Assembly: GCF_018598225.1 (NCBI RefSeq)
Contig: NZ_JAHESF010000028.1
Location: 1 to 64,000, forward strand
Length of the DNA: 64,000 nucleotides
From: Chryseosolibacter histidinae
GTDB lineage: Bacteria > Bacteroidota > Bacteroidia > Cytophagales > Cyclobacteriaceae
Direction: 5' to 3'
The notes under the pieces were generated by a model. That model searched no databases and had not been told where the DNA came from. It saw only the letters and a program-made list of their open reading frames with translations. Position 1 is the first letter of the stretch. Every line of letters begins with the position of its first letter. The translations under genes were made by a program, and so were the position numbers. This document shows, in pieces, positions 35,035 through 43,585 of this stretch.

Positions 35035-35982
35035 ATGGCCGAGATCGGAAAAGACATTCAAAAAGCAAAACATCTCCTGGAACAAGGCGAGCTCGTGGCC
35101 ATTCCGACTGAGACTGTCTACGGGCTCGCGGGAAATGCCTTGAATAATCATGCCGTGGTCGGGATCTTTCAGGCAAAGGCAAGGCCGCACTTCGATCCGC
35201 TGATCGTGCATGTACCTTCGGTTGCAGCGGCCCGTCAATATGTGGAAAACTTTCCGCCGCAGGCTGTACAGCTCGCAGAAAAATTCTGGCCCGGTCCCCT
35301 CACATTGCTGCTGAAAAGAAAAACCATCATTCCTGACCTTGTCACGTCTGGCCTGGACACCGTAGGTATACGTTGCCCGAACCATGCGCTCACCCATGAG
35401 CTGCTGAAGTCGCTGGCGTTTCCGCTGGCGGCACCCAGCGCCAATCCTTTCGGCTATGTGAGTCCCACCACACCACAGCACGTCAATGAACAGCTTGGTG
35501 ACAGGATAGCATATATCCTCGATGGCGGCCCCTGCGAAGTGGGCATCGAGTCTACCATTCTCGGGTTCGAGCACAATGCACCAGTGATCTACAGAATGGG
35601 CGGACTGGGCATTGAAGCGCTCGAGCGCATTGCCGGCAAAGTCACCGTTCAGGCGCACTCAACGTCAAATCCCAAGGCACCGGGACAGCTCAAAAGCCAC
35701 TATGCCCCCGGCAAACGTGTCATCCTGGGCGATATAGACGAGTTGCTGCAGCAGCACGCATCACATGCCACCGGTCTTCTCACCTTTCAGAAGAACTACC
35801 ATCACCCGCACCAGGTAGTGCTCTCCCCTGACGGCTCCCTGGAGGAAGCAGCACGTAATCTTTTTGCCGCCTTACGCACACTCGACAAAATGCCCGTCGA
35901 TGTGATCCTCGCAGAGCTCGTACTCGACACCGGCCTCGGCAAAGCGATCAATGACAGGTTGAGAAGAGCAGCCGCCGAATAG
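35035..35982 (+). CDS. tsaC: Threonylcarbamoyl-AMP synthase, Sua5 type
   Basis: A 315-residue enzyme that makes threonylcarbamoyl-AMP from threonine, bicarbonate and ATP for t6A37 of ANN-decoding tRNAs. The YrdC domain covers residues about 5-200 (ETVYGLAGNA, KARPHFDPLIVHV, WPGPLTLLL, PSANPFGYVSPTT). A Sua5 C-terminal domain follows, after the linker containing SNPKAPGQLKSHYAP, distinguishing it from short TsaC. ATG at 35035 is better than an upstream in-frame start at 35008. The stop TAG continues into GTACGAA heptamers. Confidence 0.94.
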   Translation: MAEIGKDIQKAKHLLEQGELVAIPTETVYGLAGNALNNHAVVGIFQAKARPHFDPLIVHVPSVAAARQYVENFPPQAVQLAEKFWPGPLTLLLKRKTIIPDLVTSGLDTVGIRCPNHALTHELLKSLAFPLAAPSANPFGYVSPTTPQHVNEQLGDRIAYILDGGPCEVGIESTILGFEHNAPVIYRMGGLGIEALERIAGKVTVQAHSTSNPKAPGQLKSHYAPGKRVILGDIDELLQQHASHATGLLTFQKNYHHPHQVVLSPDGSLEEAARNLFAALRTLDKMPVDVILAELVLDTGLGKAINDRLRRAAAE

Positions 35983-36076
35983 GTACGAAGTACGATCTAC
36001 GAGGTACGAAGTCGGTCCCCGATCGAAGACACCCTTCTCCTTACTCCTTACTCCTGGCTCCTTACTCCTTTTTTTA
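35980..36076. repeat. Heptamer arrays, GTACGAA family and CCTTACT family
   Basis: From the TAG stop of tsaC: GTACGAA-GTACGAT-CTACGAG words to about 36011. At 36031-36072 there is a second run with seven-base period, CCTTACT-CCTTACT-CCTGGCT-CCTTACT. The two arms are not complementary to each other, unlike most other elements. Confidence 0.6.
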
Positions 36077-36107
36077 ACTATCTTTCGATTGATAAACCAA
36101 AAACAGA

Positions 36108-37208
36108 ATGGAGAAAGTGAAAAAAGTGCTGGTCCTGACAGGTGGTGGCGATTGCCCGGGGTTGAACGCCGTGATCCGTGGCATTGCCAAGCGGGCGCGA
36201 AGGGAAAAGGGCTGGGAAGTTTACGGAAGCATCGAGGCTTTTAACGGCGTGTTCAATGAACCGCAGGAGATCATCAAGCTCACCAGCAAACGCACCGCGG
36301 GGATCCACATCAAAGGCGGCACCATTCTTAAGACCACCAACAAATCCAATCCTATAAAATTTCCGGTAACACAACCGGATGGCACCGTCAAGTTCATCGA
36401 CCGCTCCGATGAGCTGGTAAAAAAACTGAAGGCGCTGAAGTTCGACGCGGTGATCAACATTGGCGGAGATGGCTCACAACGCATTTCAAAAGTGCTGCAC
36501 GATAAAGGTATTCCCGTGATCGGCGTGCCGAAAACCATTGATAACGATCTTTCCGCCACCGATGTCACATTCGGTTTTCAGACGGCGCTGCAGATCGCAA
36601 CCGACAGCTTCGACAAGCTGGTGACCACCGCAGAAAGTCATCACCGCGTAATGATCATGGAGGTGATGGGCCGCGATGCGGGATGGATCGCCCTGCACAC
36701 AGCCATTGCCGGCGGCGCCGAAGTGTGTCTCATCCCTGAAATTCCGTATGACATCAGCAAGATCGTAAAACGTATCAACGGACGTTATAAAAAAGGTCGC
36801 GGCTTTGTGAACATCGTCGTGGCTGAGGGCGCGAAGACCAAAGAAGGTACCATCACCGCATCCGCCGCCGAGAAAGGCTCGGAGCACGTGCGCCTGGGTG
36901 GTGTTGCCTACCAGCTTTCCAAACAGCTGAAAGATGCTGGCTGCAAGGCCGAGATCCGCGAGACGGTGCTGGGTCACGTGCAGCGGGGCGGAAGCCCTAT
37001 TGCCTTCGATCGCGTGCTCGCATCATTGTTTGGCGTAAAAGCCTTCGAGCTTGTGCTGGAGAAAAAATTCGGACAAATGGTTGCCTTCCGCAACAACGAG
37101 TACACCAGCGTTACCCTCGAAGAAGCCACCCGCGATTATCATGTGGTAAGCAAAGACTCTTACATGGTGAGGGCAGCGAAGGGACTGGGCATCAGCTTCG
37201 GAGACTAA
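36108..37208 (+). CDS. pfkA: 6-phosphofructokinase
   Basis: A 366-residue kinase of the PfkA family, phosphorylating fructose 6-phosphate. Key motifs: TGGGDCPGLNAVIRG, NIGGDGSQ, PKTIDNDL, GRDAGWIALH and LGHVQRGGSP. At the two donor-deciding positions (E. coli 104 and 124) it has Gly in GGDGS and Lys in PKTIDND. Gly104 favours ATP over pyrophosphate; Lys124 is otherwise common in PPi enzymes, so this is the mixed Gly/Lys type, which is usually ATP-dependent. Longer than E. coli PfkA (320). Confidence 0.93.
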   Translation: MEKVKKVLVLTGGGDCPGLNAVIRGIAKRARREKGWEVYGSIEAFNGVFNEPQEIIKLTSKRTAGIHIKGGTILKTTNKSNPIKFPVTQPDGTVKFIDRSDELVKKLKALKFDAVINIGGDGSQRISKVLHDKGIPVIGVPKTIDNDLSATDVTFGFQTALQIATDSFDKLVTTAESHHRVMIMEVMGRDAGWIALHTAIAGGAEVCLIPEIPYDISKIVKRINGRYKKGRGFVNIVVAEGAKTKEGTITASAAEKGSEHVRLGGVAYQLSKQLKDAGCKAEIRETVLGHVQRGGSPIAFDRVLASLFGVKAFELVLEKKFGQMVAFRNNEYTSVTLEEATRDYHVVSKDSYMVRAAKGLGISFGD

Positions 37209-37234
37209 TTTTTGGGCATTGGAAAATGGCATTA

Positions 37235-37341
37235 GGTCAATAGTCCATGGTATTTAGTATTAATGGTATTAGCAACTACGAATTCCCCGGCCTGTCCGTT
37301 GAATCACCACTGCTATGTACTATGGACGATAGACTATCGAC
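37235..37341. repeat. Heptamer-array inverted repeat, TCCATGG family (degenerate)
   Basis: Left words GTCAATA-GTCCATG at 37235-37259, right complementary words (CTATGGACGATAGACTATCG) at 37318-37341, loop about 60 bases. It is less regular than other copies. It lies upstream of the PH-domain gene. Confidence 0.55.
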
Positions 37342-37354
37342 TTTCTGATACAAG

Positions 37355-37789
37355 ATGAAATTCAAGCCAAACAGAAAAAGTTATATCAAAGGCACGCTCG
37401 CAGCATCGCTGATATTGCCTTTTGTTATTATTTTCTTTACCTGGAGGTCTTTTTTGGAAGGGCCCGCTATGATGGTGCCGCTGTTTTTGCCTTTCGGAAT
37501 TTTTCTCTGGATCTATTTTGGAACGTATTACATAGTAAGTGGCCATAAGCTCTTCTACCGGTCAGGGTTTCTCCGGGGGCAGATCGATATCAGCAAGATA
37601 CGGGAGATCATTGTGGGGACGACCGTTTGGACAGGAACAAGGCCCGCTACCGCTACCAATGGCCTGCTGATAAAATTCAATGCTTACGACGAGATCTACA
37701 TCTCCCCTGAAAGCAATGATGCGCTGGTCGATGCATTGACCCAGGTCAACCACCAGATCAAAGTAACAAGTAACAACACCCGACCATGA
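37355..37789 (+). CDS. PH-domain membrane protein (YyaB-like/DUF1200 type)
   Basis: A 144-residue protein with two transmembrane helices (about 12-32 and 40-60) and a bacterial pleckstrin-homology-like domain: YYIVSGHKLFYRSGFLRGQIDISKIREIIVG, then NGLLIKFNAYDEIYISPES. The role of this family is unknown; the PH fold may bind lipids or partner proteins at the inner membrane. Its stop overlaps the osmC start by four bases (ATGA), so the two proteins are translated together. Confidence 0.82.
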   Translation: MKFKPNRKSYIKGTLAASLILPFVIIFFTWRSFLEGPAMMVPLFLPFGIFLWIYFGTYYIVSGHKLFYRSGFLRGQIDISKIREIIVGTTVWTGTRPATATNGLLIKFNAYDEIYISPESNDALVDALTQVNHQIKVTSNNTRP

Positions 37790-38181
37790 CCATCACCGCC
37801 ACGATCAGAAATAGCCATCAGCAAAACGACATTGTTGTGTCGACCAATGGCAACAGTAAAGGAGTTGTTATTCCGGGAAAAGTGGAAGGTGGCTCCTCGG
37901 TGAACGGAGGTGAGCTGCTGTTCCTGGCGCTGGCCACCTGTTTTTGCAATGACATTTACAGGGAAGCCGCGCGGAGAAAGATGACCGTTACCGCGGTGGA
38001 AGTTACCGTACGAGGACAGTTCGGCAAGGAAGGCGAACCAGCTTCCAATATTACGTACGAGGCAAATGTACAGGCTCCCAAAAGCTCACCGCAGGAAATT
38101 GCTGGCCTTATTGCTTACGTCGACGGTGTAGCCGAGGTCCACAACACCCTCAGAAAAGGTGTGAGTGTAACGTTAAAATAA
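37786..38181 (+). CDS. OsmC family protein lacking the second catalytic Cys
   Basis: A 131-residue OsmC-fold protein (LFLALATCFCNDIYREAARRKM). True Ohr/OsmC peroxidases use two Cys. Here the first (Cys52, followed by Cys54) is present. The usual second Cys in the central helix is replaced in AYVDGVAEVHNTL. It is therefore probably not a standard organic-hydroperoxide reductase and belongs to a YhfA-like branch of unknown activity. It is translationally coupled to the PH-domain gene. Confidence 0.85.
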   Translation: MTITATIRNSHQQNDIVVSTNGNSKGVVIPGKVEGGSSVNGGELLFLALATCFCNDIYREAARRKMTVTAVEVTVRGQFGKEGEPASNITYEANVQAPKSSPQEIAGLIAYVDGVAEVHNTLRKGVSVTLK

Positions 38182-38200
38182 AATAGCTGCCGTTGCTGGT

Positions 38201-38264
38201 GTGCCGTTGTTGGTGTTCTTCACCAACAACCTGTGCCGTGGTTGGTGTTCTTCACCAACAACCA
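38201..38264. repeat. Two tandem 32-base hairpin units
   Basis: Unit 1 (38201-38232) contains a perfect ten-pair stem GTTGTTGGTG/CACCAACAAC with loop TTCTT. Unit 2 (38233-38264) repeats it with a stem of at least seven pairs and the same loop. The units begin with GTGCCGT. They lie between the convergent osmC and GNAT genes and may end both transcripts, although no T-run follows. Confidence 0.8.
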
Positions 38265-38291
38265 ACAACCCAATAACCGCATTCAACGATC

Positions 38292-38807
38292 CTACGATCC
38301 ATACTCCAACAACGTCAACGCCAGGTTCCGGTTATGAACAGGTAGCTCCGGTGTATCCGGTGTGGTGTAATTCTCAACCACCTTAAATCCAAAACCTTTA
38401 TAGTATTCAATGATCGTCGGGTTCGCCGCCCAGGTATCCATCCGCACAGACTTTAATCCTTTTTCCTTAATGTGATCCAACGACCACTGAAGAATCGATC
38501 CAAAAAGTTTCTGACCCTTGAAGGCGGGGTTCACCACAATCCTGTGAAGATAAACAGACTCTCCCCTATCCATCTCGCGCCAGATGATCTTATCGCGATA
38601 GGCAACACTGAAGACCATGGCAACCGTGGAGTTGACAACGATCTTGTATTGATTTTTTTCCCGAATGTCTCTGGTAATGGCATCCTTGTCATAGTTTTTC
38701 CATACCGGGTAACCTTTCTTTTCCTGATAGCTGATCGAATGTTGAAAGAGCTCATGGATCAGCGGAAGGTCTGCCATTTCTGTGTTGACGATGTGGTGGT
38801 TATTCAT
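38292..38807 (-). CDS. GNAT family N-acetyltransferase
   Basis: A 171-residue acetyltransferase with a GNAT fold. The strand-loop YLHRIVVNPAFKGQKLFGSILQWSLDHIKEKG is the acyl-CoA binding motif A, and MDTWAANPTIIEYYKGFGFKVV is the usual C-terminal motif B. The substrate is not readable. The longest frame begins with TTG at 38831, but ATG at 38807 is more likely. Transcription runs toward the tandem hairpins, convergent with osmC. Confidence 0.86.
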   Translation of the reverse strand: MNNHHIVNTEMADLPLIHELFQHSISYQEKKGYPVWKNYDKDAITRDIREKNQYKIVVNSTVAMVFSVAYRDKIIWREMDRGESVYLHRIVVNPAFKGQKLFGSILQWSLDHIKEKGLKSVRMDTWAANPTIIEYYKGFGFKVVENYTTPDTPELPVHNRNLALTLLEYGS

Positions 38808-38837
38808 AAACACCAATATCAACAAATTCAATGAAAT

Positions 38838-38948
38838 GCAAAACCGCTAAGGGCGCAGAGAAACCGCAAAGAACGCGGAGGAATGCAAAACACTCTCTCC
38901 TGGCTCTGCGGCCCTCTGCGTATTCTCCGCGACCTCTGCGGTTTGGCT
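38838..38948. repeat. Inverted repeat of nine- to ten-base words, CGCAGAGAA family
   Basis: Left arm 38838-38889 (CGCAGAGAAA, CCGCAAAGAA, CGCGGAGG words), right arm 38896-38948 with complementary words (CTCTGCGGC, CTCTGCGTA, CTCCGCGAC), loop under ten bases. The right arm ends a few bases from the TAG stop of the second osmC gene. It is related in style to the elements around the GxxExxY gene but differs in sequence. Confidence 0.75.
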
Positions 38949-38950
38949 TT

Positions 38951-39367
38951 CTACTTCAATTCAGCACTCAACGTGATCGTCGCATTCAACGCTTTTGAGA
39001 TGGGGCAAATACGTTTTGCATTCTCTGCTATTTCGAGGAAGTCAGCCTTCGAGATCTTATCAACCTTTCCGGTGAGCTTCAGCTGGATCTGGGTGATAGC
39101 GCCGTCTTCAAATACTACATGGGCTTCGGTGTCGAGCTGTTTGTCCTGGTAGCCGGCCGCGTCGAGCAAAAAGCTCAGCTGCATGGTAAAACATCCTGCG
39201 TGCGCCGCCCCGATCAGCTCTTCCGGGTTGGTACCCGCGCCGTTCTCGAACCTCGTTTTGTACGAATACTGTGTTTTGTTCAATACGGTGCTGTCTGTGG
39301 TGAGTGATCCAAGGCCATCTTTGCCTGTGCCTTTCCATTGGGCGGAAGCTTTGCGTGTAAATTTCAT
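38951..39367 (-). CDS. OsmC/Ohr-type peroxidase
   Basis: A 138-residue OsmC protein with both catalytic cysteines: Cys59 in [10 protein letters not shown] and Cys121 in [11 protein letters not shown]. Such proteins reduce organic hydroperoxides with dithiol donors in the cytoplasm. The gene is divergent from oxyR, with a shared 100-base promoter region holding a candidate operator, so peroxide-responsive control is likely. Sequence is nearer OsmC ([15 protein letters not shown]) than Ohr. Confidence 0.92.
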   Translation of the reverse strand: MKFTRKASAQWKGTGKDGLGSLTTDSTVLNKTQYSYKTRFENGAGTNPEELIGAAHAGCFTMQLSFLLDAAGYQDKQLDTEAHVVFEDGAITQIQLKLTGKVDKISKADFLEIAENAKRICPISKALNATITLSAELK

Positions 39368-39398
39368 AGTGATTAAACAATTTGTGTTTTTGATGGCT

Positions 39399-39446
39399 CA
39401 AAGGTGCAGGCTTGGCAATGATAAATCAAATTAATAATATTGTGAT
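39399..39446 (-). promoter_or_regulatory. Candidate osmC promoter with overlapping OxyR-type dyad
   Basis: On the minus strand a -7-like CACCTTTG (39399-39406) and TTTG (39427-39430) are 20 bases apart, close to the Bacteroidota promoter rule. An imperfect 22-base dyad, ATCA at one end and TGAT at the other with 16 of 22 symmetric positions, spans 39425-39446 and overlaps the -33 element. Confidence 0.4.
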
Positions 39447-39468
39447 CGCATAAGAATTATTTATAATC

Positions 39469-40452
39469 ATGACCTTGCAGCAACTCAAATACATTATTAC
39501 ACTCGACCAGGAAAGGCATTTCGCCCGCGCTGCCGAACTCTGCGCGATCACCCAGCCAGGCCTCACTATCCAGCTGAAAAACCTCGAGGAAGAGATCGGT
39601 GTGAAGATCTTCGACCGGTCACGGGTGCCGCTTACCCCCACGCCCATCGGTGAAGAGATCATTGAAAAGGCCAAAAAAGTGCTACGGGAAACGGAGAGCA
39701 TTCAAAACCTCGTCATCAACAAAAAGAACGACCTGCAGGGCACGTTGAACATCGGCATTATCCCCACGCTCTCGCCTTACCTCGTACCGCTCTTTATCCG
39801 CCAGCTGGAGCAAACGCTGCCGAAGATGAAGTTTGTGATCAGGGAGTCGTCAACCGGAGAGCTCATGAACAGCCTGGAGACGGGCAGGATCGATGTGGCC
39901 ATCATGTCAACACCCACGGGCAATGCTAACCTCAGGGAGTTTCCCTTGTTTCATGAGCCGTTCATCGCCTACCTCCACCCGAACCACCCGGCGCTCAAGG
40001 AAAAAACCTATCAGCTGCGGGAACAAGATAAGCTGGAGCTGCTTCTGCTGCAGGAGGAGTATTGCTTCAACGCCCAGCTGCTGGACATCTGCAGCAAGGG
40101 AAAAAAGAAGAACCACGAGCGGTTCATGTACGACATCAATTCGATAGAAACCCTGAAGAACCTGGTTCGCGCTTCGCTGGGTTTTGCCGTGGTTCCGTGG
40201 CTGTCGGTAATGAGCGAATGGCAAAACGGATTTTGTAAAGTTTTTAAGGAGCCGGTGCCAGTACGGGAGATCAGCCTTGTGGTGAGCGACTCTTTTACGC
40301 GGAAATTATTACTCGAAAAATTAAGCGACGTGATCTGGAAAAGTTTGCCGGAAGCCCTGAAAGAGAACAGAAAATACAAACGGATCCGGTGGAATGACTC
40401 ACCGTACTTTATGAAGGTTGTGGAGGAGTTTAAAGAGGGAAAGAGTCGATAG
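39469..40452 (+). CDS. oxyR: OxyR, LysR-family peroxide sensor
   Basis: A 327-residue LysR-type regulator with the N-terminal winged helix (MTLQQLKYIITLDQERHFARAAELCAITQPG by segments) and a substrate-binding-like domain. It has two Cys at positions 199 and 208 with eight residues between (CFNAQLLDIC), the same positions and spacing as the redox pair of E. coli OxyR. This makes peroxide sensing by disulfide formation very likely. It is divergent from osmC. The last codons (GKSR, then TAG) are read from the start of a heptamer array. Confidence 0.93.
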   Translation: MTLQQLKYIITLDQERHFARAAELCAITQPGLTIQLKNLEEEIGVKIFDRSRVPLTPTPIGEEIIEKAKKVLRETESIQNLVINKKNDLQGTLNIGIIPTLSPYLVPLFIRQLEQTLPKMKFVIRESSTGELMNSLETGRIDVAIMSTPTGNANLREFPLFHEPFIAYLHPNHPALKEKTYQLREQDKLELLLLQEEYCFNAQLLDICSKGKKKNHERFMYDINSIETLKNLVRASLGFAVVPWLSVMSEWQNGFCKVFKEPVPVREISLVVSDSFTRKLLLEKLSDVIWKSLPEALKENRKYKRIRWNDSPYFMKVVEEFKEGKSR

Positions 40453-40591
40453 TCGATGGTCCATAGTCCATGGAAGAGCAGTGCTGCTTCAACTGGCATG
40501 CCCTTGCATCTGAGTGGCTGCCACTGGGAATAGAACACAGATGTTGCCGCTTTACACAAATGCCATGGACCATCGACCATGGACTATGGAC
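40445..40591. repeat. Heptamer-array inverted repeat, TCCATGG family
   Basis: Left arm 40445-40473 (GTCGATA-GTCGATG-GTCCATA-GTC words) overlaps the last codons and the TAG stop of oxyR. Right arm 40563-40591 carries the complementary words. The loop is about 90 bases. It lies between oxyR and pgk. Confidence 0.8.
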
Positions 40592-40692
40592 ACTGGGCCA
40601 GCACAATCGATTTCGGAAAAAAGGGCAATCATCTGTTTATCAGTAGGGATGATTTCTTAAATTCGTCCCCGTTCTAACAACAACCAGTATTC

Positions 40693-41877
40693 ATGAAAAC
40701 CATACGCGACATCAACTTCAAAGGGAAACGTGCATTGATCCGGGTCGATTTTAATGTACCGCTCGACAAAAGCTTCAAGGTTACCGACGACAACAGGATC
40801 AGGGCTACTATTCCCACGCTGACGAAGATCCTCAATGATGGCGGGAGCTGCATTCTGATGTCTCACCTGGGCAGACCTAAAGAAGGCCCTGAAGAAAAAT
40901 ATTCACTGAAACATACCATTTCCACCACCGAAAGCCTGCTGGGCAAAAAAGTGCAGTTCGCTGCAGACTGCATCGGCGACGAAGCGAAGACCAAGGCTGC
41001 CAATTTGAAACCGGGAGAAGTGCTGTTGCTGGAGAACCTGCGTTTTTATAAAGAAGAGGAGAAAGGCGACCTCGCGTTTGCCGACAAGCTTTCAAAGCTC
41101 GGAGATGTTTACGTGAACGACGCTTTTGGAACCGCGCACCGTGCCCATGCCTCCACTACCATTGTGGCCCAGTTCTTCAAAGAGAAGTGCGCCGGACTGG
41201 TAATGGCCGCGGAGCTTGACAATGCTAAAAAGGTAATGGAGAATGCGGAGAAACCGTTTACCGCGATCATGGGCGGCGCCAAGATCTCTGACAAAATACT
41301 GATCATCGAAAAACTGCTCGACAAAGTAAACCACCTGATCATCGGCGGTGGCATGGCTTACACTTTCTTCAAGGCGCTGGGCGGAAACACAGGCAAGTCG
41401 CTGGTGGAAGAAGACAAGCTCGACCTGGCCAAGGAACTCATTCAGAAAGCCAAGGCAAAAGGTGTTGAGCTTCACCTGCCCATGGATTCGGTAATAGCAG
41501 ACAAGTTCGATGCACAGGCCAATACCAACATTGCCAACAACAATGCCATTCCTGACGGATGGATGGGACTCGATATCGGTCCGCAGGCATCGCAGGTATT
41601 TGCCGACGTGGTCAAACGTTCGAAGACCATTTTGTGGAACGGACCTATGGGTGTATTCGAGATGGAAAAATTTTCAGGCGGAACGAAAAAGATCGCAGAG
41701 GCGGTGGTGGATGCTACGAAAAGCGGAGCGTTCTCGTTGATCGGCGGTGGAGACTCTGCGGCTGCAGTAGCCTTGTTCGGCTTTAGTGAAAAGGTAAGTT
41801 ATGTATCTACCGGTGGCGGCGCGTTACTGGAATACTTCGAGGGTAAAGTGCTTCCTGGTGTTAAAGCACTGGAGTAG
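40693..41877 (+). CDS. pgk: Phosphoglycerate kinase
   Basis: A 394-residue glycolytic enzyme transferring phosphate from 1,3-bisphosphoglycerate to ADP. The substrate-binding RVDFNVPLD and SHLGRP motifs, [13 protein letters not shown], the hinge segment [13 protein letters not shown] and the nucleotide loop GGGDSAAAV are all intact. Length is standard. The gene is solitary here, preceded by a repeat-filled spacer and not linked to gapA. Confidence 0.97.
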   Translation: MKTIRDINFKGKRALIRVDFNVPLDKSFKVTDDNRIRATIPTLTKILNDGGSCILMSHLGRPKEGPEEKYSLKHTISTTESLLGKKVQFAADCIGDEAKTKAANLKPGEVLLLENLRFYKEEEKGDLAFADKLSKLGDVYVNDAFGTAHRAHASTTIVAQFFKEKCAGLVMAAELDNAKKVMENAEKPFTAIMGGAKISDKILIIEKLLDKVNHLIIGGGMAYTFFKALGGNTGKSLVEEDKLDLAKELIQKAKAKGVELHLPMDSVIADKFDAQANTNIANNNAIPDGWMGLDIGPQASQVFADVVKRSKTILWNGPMGVFEMEKFSGGTKKIAEAVVDATKSGAFSLIGGGDSAAAVALFGFSEKVSYVSTGGGALLEYFEGKVLPGVKALE

Positions 41878-41890
41878 AGGGCAGCAACGC

Positions 41891-41968
41891 TCATTGCATC
41901 AGCTGCATACCCATGAGTAGCAAAAACATACAAAGGCCAATTAACATGCTTATGATCTTCCGTTTCAT
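41891..41968 (-). CDS. Possible 25-residue membrane peptide
   Basis: ATG at 41968 to TGA at 41891. A basic start (MKRKII) is followed by one hydrophobic helix with several Met and Leu and a short polar end. This is the form of tiny single-pass peptides found in many bacteria. It lies beyond the minus-strand terminator at 42026-42060 and so would need its own promoter. Length is too short for certainty. Confidence 0.35.
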   Translation of the reverse strand: MKRKIISMLIGLCMFLLLMGMQLMQ

Positions 41969-42025
41969 TATCGTAAGTTTTAATATCTGTTATTGTTAAA
42001 GTTTCATTCCCACTACATCTGTATC

Positions 42026-42060
42026 AAAAAAAGGGCCGTCATCAGGCGTAATGACGGCCC
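42026..42060 (-). terminator. Terminator for leftward transcription (YtxH side)
   Basis: A ten-pair stem GGGCCGTCAT/ATGACGGCCC with an eight-base loop. On the minus strand it is followed by seven Ts, so it ends leftward transcripts. Just upstream of it (42081-42140) the minus strand can be read as NFQGDKKWFEEIEQIDLRN-stop, coding-like but without a start codon; it may be the end of a decayed gene. Confidence 0.8.
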
Positions 42061-42221
42061 AAAAACGGAGTAACTCAATCTAATTGCGCAGATCGATCTG
42101 CTCAATTTCCTCAAACCACTTCTTATCCCCTTGGAAGTTTCAGTGCACTTCCCCGGCACGTTACCCTGTTTATTGTTGTGTGCATCCGCTTACGGGCAAA
42201 TGCAACGTCATTCATTCGTTG

Positions 42222-42434
42222 TTAAGCTTCAACAGGTGCCTTGCCATTCTTGGCATGTGAAGCTGCTTTTCCAGCGCCCACATATCCTGCAACCTGCTTG
42301 GCAAGTTTCCTGGTTTTCTTCTCAATGTTCTTGCGCGTTTTTTTTCCCGACGTTGGTGCTGCAAGCAACCCCGTCACCGCGCCGATAACCGTTCCCAGGA
42401 GAAAACCTGTAATGATCTTAGCAGTTGTATTCAT
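42222..42434 (-). CDS. YtxH domain-containing protein
   Basis: A 70-residue protein: one hydrophobic, glycine-rich helix (IITGFLLGTVIGAVTGLLAAPTSGKKTRKNI) followed by a Lys-rich helical tail. This is the YtxH/GvpP-like pattern, membrane-tethered proteins of unknown role linked with stress in several bacteria. The frame reads upstream to 42482, but ATG at 42434 (MNTTAKIITGF) matches the family start. A terminator lies about 160 bases downstream. Confidence 0.85.
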   Translation of the reverse strand: MNTTAKIITGFLLGTVIGAVTGLLAAPTSGKKTRKNIEKKTRKLAKQVAGYVGAGKAASHAKNGKAPVEA

Positions 42435-42774
42435 TGTGTTAATCGTTTCAGTAGTTAAAAAAATTATAGTGCCAGTTGCCAAGCGCCCGTTCTGAAGCGG
42501 CAGAATGGGATGATTTTCAAACAGTTACCTTCTACAATTCGTTGCTTAACCATCGCCAGCTGGGATTTTTTTCCACAGTCCCCGGCAATCGTATGCATGT
42601 GTAAGCAGCGGTAACTGGAGCACAAGCAGCAGCCCTATCGTTGTTTTTCAAGCCTCAGAGCGCTCTCCTGCATTTTTTAACGCACACAGGCGCCGGAACA
42701 GACAATTATGGCACGGCCTTTCGATATAGTATGGGCAGAAGGAAAATATGTCCAACTAAACAAAACACATTATT
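42435..42774. other. 340-base spacer without a supported gene
   Basis: Between the divergent YtxH and beta-barrel genes. I see no reading frame of credible composition and no repeat array. It should hold both promoters; no exact match to TAnnTTTG with a good -33 element stands out. Confidence 0.5.
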
Positions 42775-43458
42775 ATGAAACAGGTATTAGGAAATGTTGC
42801 TTTGTTGCTATGTGCGGGAATGATGATGATAGGAATAGCAGAAGCACAAGCACAACGTAGCCCACGGGTAGGATTTAAAGGTGGTCTGAATCTCAGTAAT
42901 CTATATGTTAATGACGTCGACGACGAAAATGCGCGCATCGGATGGCATGCAGGCGTTTACACACAGCTGTTCTCCAGCGAAGCGTTCGCCATCCAGCCTG
43001 AGATCAACTATTCAACAAAGGGTACCGGCGTTACTTTCGTCAACAACCTTAACAACATAGACCACGACGTGAAGTTCAACATCAATTATCTCGACATTCC
43101 GATCTTGGCCGTGTTCAAGCTTGGAAGGGCAGCCGAGATCCATGCCGGTCCGTACTGGGCTTATCTGCTAAACGCCAGTATCAGGAACATGGACAACGAT
43201 CCGAACAACGAGTTTGATGACATCGATCGCGACAACTTCGACCACTGGGATTACGGTCTGGTAGGCGGCATCGGCTTCAACCTCGGCAAGGGCGCACAGC
43301 TTGGTGCACGTTATAACTATGGATTGAACAACATTGCCGAATCAGCTGGCGCGAGAAGGTTGCTCGGTAGTTCTAAAAACCAGGTAGCCCAATTGTATCT
43401 GTCGTTCAACCTGAACGCAGACGACGACGATGAAGACGGATACAGCAGAGGATATTAA
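42775..43458 (+). CDS. Outer-membrane beta-barrel protein (porin family, PorT-like)
   Basis: A 227-residue protein with a signal peptide cleaved near AEAQAQ. The mature part has alternating hydrophobic strands beginning GFKGGLNLSNLYV and ending with AQLYLSFNLN, the eight-stranded OMP_b-brl_2 pattern common in Bacteroidota. Acidic loops (NDPNNEFDDIDRDNFD; the C-terminal DDDDED) may bind divalent ions. Probably a small outer-membrane protein; transport function not shown. A strong bidirectional terminator follows. Confidence 0.88.
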   Translation: MKQVLGNVALLLCAGMMMIGIAEAQAQRSPRVGFKGGLNLSNLYVNDVDDENARIGWHAGVYTQLFSSEAFAIQPEINYSTKGTGVTFVNNLNNIDHDVKFNINYLDIPILAVFKLGRAAEIHAGPYWAYLLNASIRNMDNDPNNEFDDIDRDNFDHWDYGLVGGIGFNLGKGAQLGARYNYGLNNIAESAGARRLLGSSKNQVAQLYLSFNLNADDDDEDGYSRGY

Positions 43459-43476
43459 CCATCGTGGAAAGAAATG

Positions 43477-43509
43477 AAAAAAACCTGGTTTACGGACCAG
43501 GTTTTTTTT
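43477..43509 (+). terminator. Terminator after the beta-barrel gene
   Basis: Stem AAACCTGGT/ACCAGGTTT with a six-base loop, preceded by As and followed by eight Ts; could act in both directions. Confidence 0.9.
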
Positions 43510-43585
43510 ATGTCAGGATCCCTCGCAGAGATCTTGAACTCGGGAAAGTTGCCACCGGCATAGGTGCCGATAGCAGACGGAAATC

